DNA from: Daedaleopsis sinensis
Lineage: Eukaryota > Basidiomycota > Agaricomycetes > Polyporales > Polyporaceae
DNA length: 64,000 bases
Assembly (NCBI GenBank): GCA_033807695.1
Contig: CM066305.1
Location: forward strand, 310,001 to 374,000
Reading direction: 5' to 3'
The translations under genes were made by a program, and so were the position numbers. Under the pieces are notes generated by a model. That model saw nothing but the letters and a program-made list of their open reading frames with translations, did not search any database and was not told the origin of the DNA. Below, in pieces: positions 43,435-57,700 of this stretch; position 1 is the stretch's first letter; every line of letters starts with the position of its first letter.

Positions 43435-46400
43435 TTAGTTTGAGAGCGACTGCGACTGTGCGTGTGCGTGTGCGTGTTCGTCCAGGGAAAGGCTCGCCAG
43501 CGTCCCGTTCAGGTCACGGAGAGCATCATGATCCGGCATCGACGACGAGAAGTCCTCCTTATGCGAGGCGCGACGTGAGATATCGGGTCGCCCTATCGGG
43601 GCCTCCTGACGACTAGACGTACGGACGGGCTGGAAGGTCCCCGGACCAGGAGTGTCGCCCAAGAAAGAGGTGAAGCGCTGCGAGGCGTTCGCGGAGCGGG
43701 CAGTCTGGGACGTAGGCGAAACTTTCCCGTTCGAGTTCGCGACCTTTTCGTCCTGGCCGGTGTACCAAGGCGAATACCCCTGCTGGGCCTGAGAGATGGA
43801 CTGTCCCGATGCATCGTGGTGGGCGCGATCACCGAGATAGCTGGGGTCGGGCGAGAAGGGCGAGAACGTTGACGTCGCGGAGTTCCCGGTCTGGCGTGGG
43901 GCGAAGATGGGAGGAGCGAATGTGGTAAACGACGCCATGCGATCGCCATCGACGTCGTTGAGCAGAGCAGCTGCAATCTGACGCTCGTTACTCACATTCT
44001 CCGGCCCAGCACCACTACCGCTTGCTAGAAGGTTCGTCAGCCCAAACTTCTCTAGAAGCTGAAGAGCTTGCTCGGGGGTAAGGGACGCGGACTGTTGGGA
44101 ATTCTGCGCTGGAGCGCTCGGAAGCGGGGGTGGCACTTGCGGCTGGTACTGCGCCTGGAACGCTGCAGCCTGCGCAGCTTGAGCCGCGGCCTGAGCGGCC
44201 TTGTCTGGAAAGGGGTCAGTCTCATATGGACCTGCGACGCCGGGAAGACGCACATTGGCTCCGTCCCCAACTCAACCGAATTCTGCTGCCTCCGATGGGG
44301 AAGCCCTGCATTTTCTCGATGGCGCGCTCTGCATCAGGCTTCCGTACGAACTGCACGAAACCACAGTGCTTCCCAACTGGGACCTTGACCTGTCAGGCAC
44401 ACCGTCAGCACGTCACACAGCGTCACTTAACACTAGAAACCTACGTAGTGGATCTCGCCAAAGGGTACAAAGAACGTCCGGAGCGTGTCTTCTGATATGA
44501 GCGGCGACAGACCACCGACGAACACAGTCGTGTTATAGGGGTCGGAGGAGGTGAGCTGCTCGCCGTTGGGACCGATGAGGTTCGACAAGATGGCGCGGGC
44601 TTGTGCGTGATGCTTCCATGACTCCTCAGTAGGATTGTACCCGGCATTGTGTTGGGCGAATGGTGCGGAGATCGAGGGCGCGGAGCCTTGTGCGGAGGAA
44701 GCGGTTCCATTCGAGCCGGCATATTGGGCGGACTTCAGAGCGTCATCAGACGGCGCGGACGCGAGAGTCGACGAAGACGCAGCACTTGTCCCCGAGCTAA
44801 GCGAGGGCGCCGAAAGCGACGAAGACGACACGGAATTCGAAACACCCGAGCTCGTCAATGAAGTGCTGGAGGTCGAAGCCGACGTTCCACCAGCCAGAGG
44901 CGCCGACACGCTCTTTGTCTGAGGCACGTTGGTTGCTGACGCGGTGTGCGCCATCGAGGGATCTTGGCCCGGCTGACCACTGGCAGACTGCGGAAACGGC
45001 ATCTGCGAGAGGTCGAAGCCAGCCATGCCCGGTGCGGGCTTGAACTTCGCAGTCGCCGGAGAGATGCGCACTGCGCATACAGTCATTCAGACACACATCG
45101 GGTCACAGGGGAACAATAGACTCACTGGGTCGGGACAGACAATAGAGACCATGCATCTCAATTAGCGCGCGCTGCTGGTCAGCTTCGTCGGTAAACCTGG
45201 GGAAGATGTGAGAATCGAAGCCGGCGCATATGGGCAGTTCGGACGCGTACCTAACGAACCCGTAGCCGCGAGAGACACCGGTGACAGGGTCCAACATGAT
45301 CTTCGCGCTCTTGCAACTCAAGAAGGGGCGGATGAAGCGTGGCTCGCGATCGTTCCGGAGGCCCAGTACGGGGTTGCGGAAAACAGCGACAAGGTCAGAG
45401 TTGGAGACCTCGGGTGCGAGATCACCGACGAAGATGCTGTACTCCTTAGGATACTGCGGGTTCTGGACACCGGGGATAGAAATGGTCTGGGCTGGCATCG
45501 ACATCGATGTTGGCATGGGCGTAGTAGCGGACGGGACGGACGAGGCCCAGTTGAGCGAGAAAGGCTTGCTCGAGTTTGGCATGATCAAGGGCGCGGTGGT
45601 GTTGTTCACGTGGGTCAAGACGGACGCGGCCTGCGCCTGCGAGGGGAAGGACAAGAAGCAGTAGCCTGGGTTGTTGGCCTGCTGGCCGGTAACGGGGTCC
45701 GGGGAGGGACGAGGGACCTTTATGCTGACAGGGTCCCAGCCCATGAGGTTGCAGACCTGCTTTGCGTATTCTTCATCCATCCAAGGCTCGAGTTCGCCCC
45801 ACCAGAGGGTCGTACGGGGAGAGGGAGTGACGGCGTTGGGAGAAGGGAGAGATTGGGGTTGCGCGGGTGGGAGCTGGACAGAGAGCGGGCTAGAGGACTG
45901 CTGGGGATGAGTGCGCTGGTGGAAGAAGGCGTCGCGGTTGTCGCGGTCGACAAAGGGAGGGGAGGATGCGAGGAGGGGGGAGGAGTAAAGGTCAGGGAGG
46001 CCGCGCGGAGGAGACGGGCGATGTTGGTGATTAAGAACCAACGGCGTGACGGTGCCCGGTTGGACTTGTGAAGGAAGATGCCCGCTCCCCTCGCCGTGCT
46101 GCCTGCCAGAATTCGGCGTCGCCGAGAACGGCGGCGGCTTCGAGTTCCAGCTCGGGCCCGCCCCCACGCCGACGGGCTGGCCGGAATTGAGCATTCTCGG
46201 AGCAACAAAGGACGGGAAGCCGGGGCCGGACATGGGATTGGAGGTCAACGGCCGGCGATCTGTGGTGAAGGGCGGGGGTGGCGGGGAGTAGGAGGAGTTG
46301 TAGAAGGTGGCCGAGCCGTACTCCTGAGACCCGTATTCCCTCGAGACCGCCTCGCGCAGGCCGTCCCTCGGCATAAAGTCGCGCATGTGTGCTCCGTAGT

Positions 46401-46485
46401 CCTGCCCCACGCCGTGCTCGCCACTGCTCCGGCCCTCGTACGGCTGGCGATCGTAGTCCTGGCCGTGGGGGTCGGGGCGTGACAT
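43435..46485 (-). CDS. Three-RRM RNA-binding protein, Ngr1/Nam8/TIA-1-like
   Basis: The ATG at 46485 (MSRPDPHGQDYDRQPYEGRS) follows an open but probably untranslated frame. A long Pro/Ser/Gln-rich N-terminus leads to RRM1 (TLWWGELEPWMDEEYAKQVC, GYCFLSFPSQAQAASVL). RRM2 follows (YSIFVGDLAPEVSNSDLVAV, SCKSAKIMLDPVTGVSRGYG, FTDEADQQRALIEMHG). After a Ser/Ala-rich linker comes RRM3 (TTVFVGGLSPLISEDTLRTF, GKHCGFVQFVRKPDAERAIE, FPIGGSRIRLSWGRSQ). The KHCGFVQFV and GGSRIRLSWGRSQ stretches are hallmarks of fungal Ngr1/Nam8/Csx1-type proteins, related to animal TIA-1. Such proteins control mRNA stability (Ngr1, Csx1) or U1 snRNP-dependent splicing (Nam8); I cannot tell which applies. The C-terminus is Gln/Ala-rich (KAAQAAAQAAQAAAFQ) and ends AHAHAQSQSLSN. 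About five introns. Confidence 0.9.
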
Positions 46486-48785
46486 GGCTCTGTCCGGGTG
46501 AAGATCGGGAGGGTGTTGCAGATCGATTGAGGCGAGTAGGATGTGAAGTGACAGGCGTTCTGGTGTGTGCGGGCGATGTCGACAGTGGCGAAGAGAGAAG
46601 AATCGACAGCGAGAGTAGTGGTGGACAAGAAGCTCGACGCAGAGAGAAAAAAAACAAGCAGAAAGAGCTATGCGCAAACGACCAGTCAGCGACAAACGGA
46701 GGAGAGCGAGTCGGAAAGATAAAGGCAGGGATTCGACAGCGATGCGACAAGAACGACGGACGTCCTCTCGGACGGAAGACGTGTGCGTTTTTCTAGGAGG
46801 GTGACGGGTCGGGACAAGACGACGAAAGCGTCGAGTGCGGAGTGCAGATTCCGGCGGAGTTCAATCATCCTCTCCTGCGCCGCCAGCCCGCCCAGACCAC
46901 GAGGATATCGCAGAGATCGCGAGTAAGGGGCGGCGCGCTTTCATACTCCGGCACTCGGCTTACAATCTATCCCTTTCCTGCTCAAAGTATTGATTGCATC
47001 CACCTCCTCCTCCCGCCCATTGTCCTCCTCCCGCCCTGCAGATCCGGATCACCCCCGACCCCCTCCTCCTCTCCTCCACCGCACTCCTCGCTTCTCTCTG
47101 CCCCGGACAATCCAACGCGAAACCACACCAGACGGCCGCTCCCGAGTCTGTCCCTAGTGGGTCCGTATGGGTCCTTCCATACCGTACCCGTGCGTCAAAG
47201 CACCCCTCTCCATCTACCCGGTGCGCGTCTTTCCCTTTTGCTCTCAACCACCACACACGCCCCAGGCAGAACCCTTTTCGCGGCGGCTTCTTGTCGCAAC
47301 GTCGTCCCCGCACTGTGCACGGCGATGGGATGAGATCATTGTTGGCCGTTCTACCCCGGATCCTCCTCACGGCTGTCGCTTTACCATCAACTTTGCCCGC
47401 GAAATCAACCGCCCTCTGAGCTGCCATTCCCTGTCGAACAGAGCTTCGCCCATTGTCCTCGTCGTGTCTGACTTGTGCTCCATATGTCACCTCGCGCGAC
47501 CCGAGGTGGATCTTGTGTTGGGTCCTGACAGACTATACAGTGATGGAACGGGCGAGTTTCAGATCCGTACCCGCCCCAAGGAACGGCCCTATTGTCCCCC
47601 AGATTGGTGCCCCACTCGTATTGACGCCTTCCGCTAAGGACGATACAGTTCACCGCCTCTAGATAAAAGGTCTAGGTCTACGCAATCATTGACTCTGGTT
47701 ATGACTCCACCATCATGACCCTGTAACAGAATCGTCGCTGTTATCTACTACTAGTGAGTAGACTACACACAGGAGTGCTAGCTCTTTTACGACTGCAGGT
47801 GTGGCGAACGCACCGAACAATGTTGATCTCTTTCATGTTGGAGAACTCGAGAGGGGGGAGAAATTTCTGCTACTTTTCTGAGAACTTCCTGACTCTCTTC
47901 AGAGGTGAGCAAACGATCCCTTCGTTGCAGTGTGATCCATGACTCTGTAGAACTATCGTCGACGTCCTGAGTCGGTGACACTGATTAGACAGACGTACTG
48001 TAACTAAGCATGCCCCCTCGGCTACCCTCGGCGAAATAGAAACCGCAGCGTGACCTAGCGAAACCGGCGGACAAAAGCGGACAGGTCAGTACTAGTATAG
48101 ACTAGTATACGTATATGACGATGACGATGAGACAATTTCAACATTTGCAGTCAGGTTGATCACGATGACGAGTACTTACTGGTATGCATATGTGGGGGTA
48201 CTAGTAAGTATGTGGGCCGGGCGGGAGTGTCAGTACAGGTCAGTACTCACTATAGCTTCAAGTTCTTACCATATTAGTGGAAGCAGATAAGGTGGTTATG
48301 GTTGGTTTGACAGGATCACAATATTTGAACATGTACCGCTGCTCAGCAGGAGATCTTCCAGGTAGCGGTCTTCATTTATGCTCAGATTGCCATATGTCTC
48401 TCTCCTAGCAGACATACGCATGATTCGAACGTCGTGATGGTCAGCGACGATACGTTGCATGAGCCTTCTTTGGCGTTGAGTAGAGTCCACCGAGTCAGAG
48501 AATTAAGTTTATTGAAGGAACGGCATCAATATGCTTACCGGTAACCGAGAACCGCAAGAGTTACCAATTTGAGCGAGTACGTAAGCGCGTAACCGGTGTC
48601 GACAACTCGTACGCGCCCGCCGCCATCTTCAAGTCGCTCGCTGCGCACGCCCTCGAGCTCGACGTTGCGCGCATCGTGCAGCCAGGCTCGCTCGTCTTCT
48701 CCTCCTCTCCTCCATCTCCCGACCGCCGCTCAGCTCCCGCCGTCCTTCTCGCACCCGCACCCGAATACCCGGCTGCCCATGAGCC
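46486..48785. other. Long intergenic region with divergent promoters
   Basis: The RRM gene (minus) and the neurofibromin gene (plus) diverge from here. 46486-46900 is probably 5' UTR and promoter of the RRM gene. Open frames at 46.8-47.6 kb are Pro/Ser-rich low complexity without domains. ACTAGT-containing repeats (48090-48115) and a GATGACGATGACGATGA run (48117) were noted. No gene supported. Confidence 0.35.
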
Positions 48786-51700
48786 ATGCCCGCCAGGCGT
48801 GCTTCCGCCAGCCACAATATCGCGGGCGCGTCCCGTGTCCACAAGAGCAACGGGTCCAACCACAGCATCTCCGCGCAGACCCCCATCATGCAGCCCTCGA
48901 ACATCCCCTATGCGTCCTCGACGAACATCCCCGCCTCGCCCCAGCAAAAAGTAGTCCAAGTGCTCATCAACAGGCTCAAAAACAAGGTGTGTTTCCCGGT
49001 GCTTGTTTGCTGCGGATGTGTTGGCTTCGGATGCGAGGGGACGTGGAGGAGTGCGGACGGAGGGGAGGGGACATAGGGATATGATGATGATCGCCACCGT
49101 TGGGCTCGTGAGTCTCGCTGCACTTGGTTCCCGAGTCTTCGCGCCCCCACCGCATATACGGCATGGAATATGCCTGCTCAGAGTTCATCTGCAAGTCGAC
49201 TGAATGCATGTCGTGTTATTTGCTCTGGTTCAGGGCTCAGAGGATGCCTCAGCTGGATGTCTATATGCGGTGTCGTCCTCTGACTAGATATTCACACTCT
49301 ATCTCGTGCACCATACTCGACGTAGGGGATGGGCTCTCGCCGATCCCCATTTGATCCCAATCACGGTGGGACAATCCTACGACGAGCATGGTGAACATGT
49401 TTGATGCTTGGATGTTCAAGCAGTGCTTCACTTATTCTTGATAGACCCCGGCGCGTTGGCCGCGTTGGCTGCGTCTCTCTACCGGAGTCAGCGAGCGATG
49501 TAACGTCGTCACATTCTTCAAGATATTGCAAGCAGAATCCACATATGAGGTGTCACATCCTGGATACGCGATGTTTACATGCGTCTGGATGTGAAAGGAA
49601 TGCAGGTCGAGGAGACGACAAGCGAGGGCATGACACCCCGTATTTCTAGACTTGTTCTCCGTTTATTACATCTCAATATCGCGCAATAGCCTCCTCGCGA
49701 GTTCGTTGGTATATGACACAACTAACGGTCTTTCCACAGCTTCCATGTAATTCCGGGATCTCGCTGACGGAGCTCGAGGCGGATGATGCCATGCAGCAAA
49801 CGGTGGATGCATTGGTCGACTTGTCTCGGGATTCGTTAGACATGATTTCTCTAGCTTTGACGGAGCAGTTGGACAAGCTAGCCAAGGTGCGTGTATGCTC
49901 TACAACTGGGAGGTCGATCCTGAGTACCTCGCAGCAAATCGAGGGTGCAGGCTTCCGTGGAATCGATATCCTCCAATCACAGCTTTTCCTCCTCAAAGTC
50001 CTCACCCTCGCGATGGCCTCTCGGTGGGGCTCTCGTGTCGAGGACAGACCAGGGTCGCAGGCAAGCAAGCGTCCACCTGCATCAAAGCCTACAACACCAG
50101 ACACTTCGGCTCCTGGGTCAGGGCGCGGCCGCCACGCGTCTACGGAACAGTTCTCGACGTTCGCGACGACCCTTGTAGAGCCCCCGGCCCTCGACGACAA
50201 TTGTGCCCGATACATTATCAGCGTGATGGTGCTCCTGCTTCGACAAGCCGCGCCGCGGAAACACCGGCTCACGTCCTCGGCAAGCATGAGCTTCGACGCA
50301 TCTTTCCAGGACTTCGAATCTGTCGAGTCTCACGAGTTCAGCGCGTCCGACGAAGCCCTGGTGTCGCTCCCGCCGCCTATCATCTCAGGCGCGATGCCCC
50401 GCACGATGAACCGCGCCAAGCACCCGTCCTCGACGTCGCTCAACTCTGCGGGGATGTCGAGTTCGATCTCCAGTCGTCTGCCACAACACTCTGTGTCGTA
50501 TGAGAAGACGTCTTTTCTGACGGCCAAGTCGGTGCTGTCGTTGCACTCGGCCATCGCCAAGTACACGGGTCGGATAGTGTACCATCTCTCTGCGTCGAAC
50601 TGGGCGGTCGTTTTGACTCGGATCCGACAGCGCATACACGCACTCGCGAGCTCCACAGAACCAGAGCCTGACACGGTCGACCTGCAGCTGATTACTTACA
50701 GTGCGCTTGACAGAGCAAAGCTAGTGCAGTCGTTACAAGGTACGCTATGATGACCTTTCCTCGTGCACCACGCTTAGCCCGTTGTAGAGCTATCCTCGCT
50801 TCTCATGAACTTGAAGAAGGACGCGCAGATCCCGGTCTCGGTCGCGCTTCGAACGGCTATCTGGAACTGGATAGAGCTTTGCCCTGACGAATACAACGAC
50901 GCTCTCCAATTCCATCGTCGATTAGAGGGCGCTCCTGAGCGTGTCTTCGATCTGCTCTTCGACTTGCAGGAGAACTCGCGTGACAAGGCCGGCGCGTGGC
51001 CGACACTTGCAGTCCTGCTCTGCATCAGCCATGACCGCCTCAAGGGAGAGTTCGAGAGCGCGCTAGGACACAAGGGACCCTATCGTAAGGTACATATATC
51101 TATCGAGACCTTGTGCTTGCACGCCATCTGACACCGTGGAAGCAGGACCGCAACATCACGGACCTCATCATGAGGAACCTCCCGCACGCGTCCAAGTATT
51201 CGGAGGTGGCCGTTGTATGCGCGGTCGATATCTGCCGAGCAGCCTCGAGAGTCCGCCCACACCCGGACAGCGAGAACGAGGCACCGCTCATCGCGACGGC
51301 CTTCGACATCGCGCACGAGCTCAAGGTCAGACCGCGCGCTTTCTAGGATAGTGTCGAAGTGCTGATACGCGCTGTGTGTGCTCCAGGCAATCCTGCTCAA
51401 GTGGACGAAGGATCGCCCGTTCTGGGAAAGCCCGGACGACATCGACGTCGCGATGCTGGCAGACGTCATGGCTGCGCTATATCGCTTCCTCCCGGAGGAA
51501 GAATCTATCCCCATCTTCATGCAATGCGTTGATCCCGAGCGCTCAGAGGCCGTCAAGATCTGCGCCATCAAGGCTTGCCTCACGCTGATCGTCAATGTAA
51601 GCATCCTCCAAGGGGCGTTTCGGGAGTTTGCTCACGATCGATTGTAGGGCTGGAAGCTCCCATGGCAACGTTCATTGGAGCCTCTCAAGGCTAAGCTCAA

Positions 51701-54700
51701 GGATCGGCTCAACGCGATCTTCTATGTGCGCAGCTCTGTCTACAAGTGCCGAATGACTCTAATGCACTTTGCAGAGCGTGTACACAAGACGAAGCGAGAT
51801 GGACCCAAGCGGCGTTGCACGCAAGGTGAACCTCCGGCCGAGAGCGAAGCGGTATACCTCCGAGACGTTGCCCGATCGTGACCTGCTGATCCTTGGGATG
51901 CTGACGCTGTGGCGCGCGGACATCTGGTGGTATCACGACTGCCTGACGGAAGACCTCGTCAGCGTCGTCTTCACGTCGTGTTTGGGCATCTACATGGCCC
52001 CTGCTGACCCAGCCGTGAGGTGGTCGCTCGGCCGGACGTTCAGGTACTTCATCGAATCAGTGGTGCAGTGCCCGGTCGACAACCCCAAGTGGCCGCTGCT
52101 ATTGAAGTGGGTAATGGAAGTCGGGTGCGTAGAGCGGAGTACATGTCGTGACCGCGAACGTGGCGTTGATGTCTGGGACAGTCCGGTAGTGCTCTCGTCG
52201 GTCGCCAACAATCTTCTCAACACTCGGACGGATCTGCAGACGCAGCGCATGCTGATCTCGCAGGCTTACGAAGTCATGCACCTGTACGCTGTACAGCACT
52301 CGGTGCGTGCTCTTATGGTTCATGCGCAACGCAAAATCACTAACACAAGACTGTATCTATCTAGGGCACTGAGCTCCAGGAGGCGCTACGCCTGGCCCCG
52401 ATGCGTGTCGCGGCTTTCGCTCTAGCGGAGATCGCTTTCCTCGTGTCTCTTTCGTCTGTCGACGGTGTTGTTTCTCTCACCGCATGCAACTGTCTCCGTC
52501 TTCTTGCGCAGGCAGAGCGTCAGCCAGATGCTCCCCAGGCGACGGGCGCCAACGATGAAGAGGTTCTCAAGCGTCACCCCATCTACGAGCAACTCGGTGA
52601 CCCGAAGGTGTCCATGATCGGTGCGTGGATCCTTGTGCTATTGAAGCATAGTGGCCCGACCGTTGATGTCCTACAGGCCGAGTCGGACACCAGAAGCGCA
52701 TCCGGAAGCTCATGCGCCTCATCACGTCCCCGTCTGCGATCCACGTCGCAGTGTGGCAGGAACTGTACTTCAGGTGGTGCTCACTCACCGAGATGACTGT
52801 TCGCATGACCTTTGAGCAGACGGCCGACGGATTCGAAAACGGTGCGGCCCCAGTGGGCGACAAGGCGCTCGGTTATGACGTGGGTAGCGTGCAGGCTATG
52901 CAAATCAAGGGCGACGATGGCTTAACTTCTCCTTCTCTAGGATCGGCAAGCCCAGTGGCAGAATCTGACGCTATTCCTATCTTCCTTTGGGGCAGCTTGC
53001 ACACGAGATCACCACGACCCCTCTGCGCTGACTCGCTTGATACCTCCCTTGATCATACCCGATACCTGTCGTGTCTTGCGGGAGCCGTCAGACTTGATGA
53101 CAAGCTTCTTGACAGAGACGGTGAACCTGCTCGTCAACGACCTTCCACAGGTCCGCGACGTTGCGCGAGAAGCTCTCAGCAACGAAGCGAGCTCCCGCCT
53201 GTACGAGCGCATTGTCAAGCAGCTCGACGAGTACGTCGTTCAATCTGCCCTCCATGATCACGCGTTCTAACGCAACTGGGTAGTGTCATTCGCATGGTCA
53301 CGGACGACGAGCACGTGAACTTCCCCATCCTCGTCGTCTTCCTCGACCAGTTCATTGCGATCCTGAAGGTGCTCTCCGAGAATGTCCACAACCTCGCAGA
53401 AGACCTCCGCGGCATCGACATCCCCAGTACGCTCTATACGCTCGCGACATTTATCAACCGTGTCGACGACACGGACGCGGCCTCGCTCCGGCTCAAGGTA
53501 AAGTTCTGCGCGCTCTGCAGCAGCGTGTTCGGCCGCACGGAGCCGATCATGATGCGCAACAAAGAGAGCAACATGCGCCAGAGCATCGCAGACATCATTG
53601 TCGACTGGGTGCAGGAGACGCAGAGCGAGGACGGGCAGGTGTCGCTTGCGCAGCACGAGCTGAACGTGTCCGTCCTCAAGGCGGCGGTCACGCTCTTCGA
53701 CCGCTTGCAGCTGGAGCCGTCGGACGGGACGACAGGCGAGGATGTGGCGCACGCGGTGTCGCGGTTGTTCATACGATATGCGACGTTCCTCGTCAAGACG
53801 TGGGAGATCACCAGGTACGACGGCAACGTGAGTAGCTTCTGCTCCTTTCATGCGGATTGTAGAACTCACCGATGCTCGTAGGCGAGGGACGACGGCATCT
53901 CCGAGCAGTCGTCTTTCTCAAAGGTATGTCGTCCTGGCTTTATGTCTTGCTCGTGTGCGCCGGGCTCATGATGCGCAGCTTCGCATCCAGCAGCGCGAGG
54001 GCGAGCTGAGAGAACTGCTGATTACGGGCCTCTCGTCTCTCGTCAGTGCGAACACCGAATGCGGCGTGAAGCACTGTCTCAGCCTTGCCTACGATCCCGA
54101 CTCGACCAAGCGCATGATCTTCGCTCATGTCTTCATCCGCGTGCTGAAGGAGGGCATCAAGTTCACGCCATACGAGGAGACACCGGTTGTAGTCAAGCAA
54201 AGCCGTCTCTGCGAGGTAGGCATTCTCTGCAGACCTCCACGCGACTTAGGTGTTGACGTCAATGCACACAGCTTGTCAAAGGACCTGATGTGAGCAGTTC
54301 TTGTCGTCCTTGTCTTGTGTGATTCTAAGGTATGTGAAACGCAACAAAGATGGCATTAGCGCTCGCCATCTGCGAGATCTGTCCCCCGAACGAAGTGGAC
54401 TCGATGAACGCTGTCATGCTGAACTTGTTCGACACGCGGTCATCGCTCATGAACCTGCTCAAGACCATGATCGACCTCGAGATTCAGAAGACTGGTGCGT
54501 CCTTCATCCCTCGCCCGAAGGCGATATGCTCAAGGTCGCACAGAGAGTGACACTGCACTATTCCGGAGCAACTCGACATGCACGCGGTTCCTGTCCGCAT
54601 TCGCGAGGGTATACGGATATAACTACCTCAGGTCTCTGATCGTCCCTCTAGTTAAGAGCGTTACGTCCATGCCAGCCGGACACGGATACGAGCTCGACCC

Positions 54701-57700
54701 CGCGAAGGTTTCCAAAGATGAGCTCAAGCAGAACAAGGAAACCGTAGAGTTCATTACCGGGAAGTTCTTGGAGATCATCTCGCTGTCTATCCCAGCGCTC
54801 CCATCGTACGTACTGTTCTCTCTGTCAGACTACGGTGTTTTACGAGGCTTGCAGGATCATCCGGGAGATCTGCGCTCATATTGCGAAGGCAGTGTAAGTC
54901 TATTTCTGACTTGATAGGTTTGAACGTGCCGTAACGCATCTATCCCAGAAACGAAGTCTGGCCAGAAGCCAAGTTCGCAGCCCTCGGCGCCTTCATCTTC
55001 CTTCGGTACGTGAACTCGAGCCTAGATTCAATAGATCATTATATAACGTCTTTGAAGCTTCATCTCGCCAGCTATTGTCACGCCAGAGACCGTCGACGTC
55101 TCGATTCCGAACGACATTACCGTTCGCAGGGGACTCATGATCATCGCGAAGATCATTCAGAATCTTGCCAATAACATCCTTTTCGGCAAGGAAGCGCACA
55201 TGGTTATCCTCAACGACTTCCTGAAGGACAACATCGTCACGGTCACAAAGTTCCTTAGCGAGATCAACGTGAGCCATATCACCGACATAGCTTCATCTGA
55301 GAGTTGACCTTCGGTATAGAAATATGCCCCTCCTGGACCTGACGAAGAAGCTGACGAGTGGCTTGAGCGAACTTATGACGACACTGATACGATCGTGCTT
55401 CACCGGTTCTTTGAGAAGCATGCCGACAAGATCGGCAAGGAGCTGCTCAGTTCGTCAAAGGTATCTGCGGAAAAGATGACTCCGGAAGCCGAAGCTGCTG
55501 CAGCCAACGGCAAGCGCGCGTGGGATGCTTTGTGCGCTGCGTTGGTAGAACTCGGGCAACCCCTTGAGAGCCCTAAGATGTCCACGCTCACGTCACGAGA
55601 ACATCGCGAATACCTAGACTTGATGTCAAGATGCGATCGTCGAGACACGACCACCGTACAGGAGCTGTTCGTAGAGGGTATAACTCCTGCCGTGAGCTTG
55701 ACTGCACATTCTTGTGTGTCGATGCTGACCTCATTGTAGACTTCGAATGCTGTGTTTGTCCTGTCGGTCGCCAAGATCGATGTCGAGGTCCTGGATCTGG
55801 AATTGCTCCTGTACTATATCTTCAAGGTATTGATACATCATCTTGTTTTAGCTGGGGTTACGCTCAACCCTTTCAGAACCTCACGTCTCCTACGAACGAG
55901 AGCCGCGATTTCGATATCATTCTCGACTATACTGGCTTTGCGACAACCTCACAGATCCCTGCGCAATGGTTGAAGTTCGCTACCGAGACAATACCCGTGG
56001 ACATCTGGAGACGCTTCAGGACGTTGCGCCTGCTCACACCTAACAGCTTCGCACTCAGATATCTTCGTAGACTGTATAATAACCTGACTTCAGGTGAGCG
56101 CCCTCATTCCATTGCTGACACCTCCCGTTCAACGTATTTCGCAGGGGCCACGGACTCTATCAATATCACTATCCATACATCGGCCGGAGCCCTGTTGAGT
56201 CAGTACCCCGACGGTCTCACTGCGTCGTCTCTAGGTTACGCTGGTGAGCATCCACGAACAGTGTCGCTTCTATACCTTATTTGACTCCGTTACAGTCGGA
56301 CTAGAGGCGGAGCTGAGTGAAGACTTCGAAGATGTGACCATGAGGCAGACACAACCCATGCGAGTCCCTGTCACCATGCGCGTCGCACAAAGTCATCTTC
56401 GTATCACGACGGTGGGTGAAGCTATGCTTCTGGATTTGCACGATGCTCATATCATGGCAGACCAAAGCATTGCCGATCTCCAACCTCCTCTCGTGCAAAG
56501 CCACGGAAATTATCCCGCTTAGCGACATCAACGACGTGTACAACGTTTCTACAGGGCATGATTCGCACGAGTTCATCATTCGGAAGGTTCGCCAGGGTAT
56601 GACGCTGTATTTCGCATCTTCTCATCGAGATACCATCGTCAAGGTAAGCCGCCTGTGCAATGCTGTCAGTTACGTTGATACGCTAGCTTATACTCACCGA
56701 TACATTTTGATCAGGCGATTCGAGCAGCAAAATCGCACATGCAAAGTCTCCATTTGCCTACTGCTGAGCGACATAACAGGCTATCAAACATCATCACGAC
56801 ACTCCTTCGTATATCGTTCATCGGAATCACTTCCGAAGAGGACGAGGCGCGGTCTGCTTCTTACGAACTCCTCTCGGCAATCTCCACGTACCTCGACTTC
56901 GAAGGGCGGCCAACCATCCCTGCGAAAGGTAGTTCATCATTCTATAAGATCGTCCTCTTAACGCTGACATCGACATCGAAGGCGTGTACTGCGCTGGATA
57001 CGCAGCACCGTTCGTTACGCAAGTCAGCGAGGGATTGGCGGGTCATGCTCCGCATCTGACCATGGACTTCCTCACTGAAATGACCAGTTCGATCGGCAAA
57101 CTTAGTGTGTCACTGCGCGCGAACTCCTTGCAATACCTGGGTCCTTGGATGAAGAACCTTCCGCTATTCACCGACCCATGTAGCAAGTACTATGATCACT
57201 CGGGCACCAGGTTCCGTGATTGCATCCGCATGCTCGTCGACGTCACGACGGCAGAGAGTGATCTTTTCGGTCTTGTGCAGAAATACGTCTGGTCGGAGAT
57301 CGGCAAGCTGGAGACCAATACGGTCAACATCATCCTGGACGAACTCATGAGGGCAGCTGTCGATGGTGGTATGGGTTCAATACGGTGCGAGAAAGTTGCA
57401 AATACTATCAGTGCCGTCAACTCCATCAATGTTCGAGGGCGTATACTGGCCCGCATCCGCAAGGTATGATGCCAAGTGCTTCTCAATGGTGTTTGTTCTG
57501 ACCACTGGGCAATAGGTTATCGGGAAAACGTCGATCAAACCTACCCGGAATCTCGCGGACAACATCCATTGGAACGAGATCGCATGTCTCACGCGCCTCA
57601 TTCTCGTAGTCAGCAACTCCTCCAAGAACGTCGTTCAGAGCCAACTTTTCGTGCCGGAGATTATGCACTTGGTGACACTCATTGCCGCGACTGGGCAGCT

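Noticed and set aside
45208..46071. Plus-strand frame of 287 codons
   Set aside because: Antisense to the RRM gene and without any recognisable domain.
48561..49097. Minus-strand frame of 178 codons
   Set aside because: Antisense to the first exon and first intron of the RasGAP gene, with a low-complexity product.
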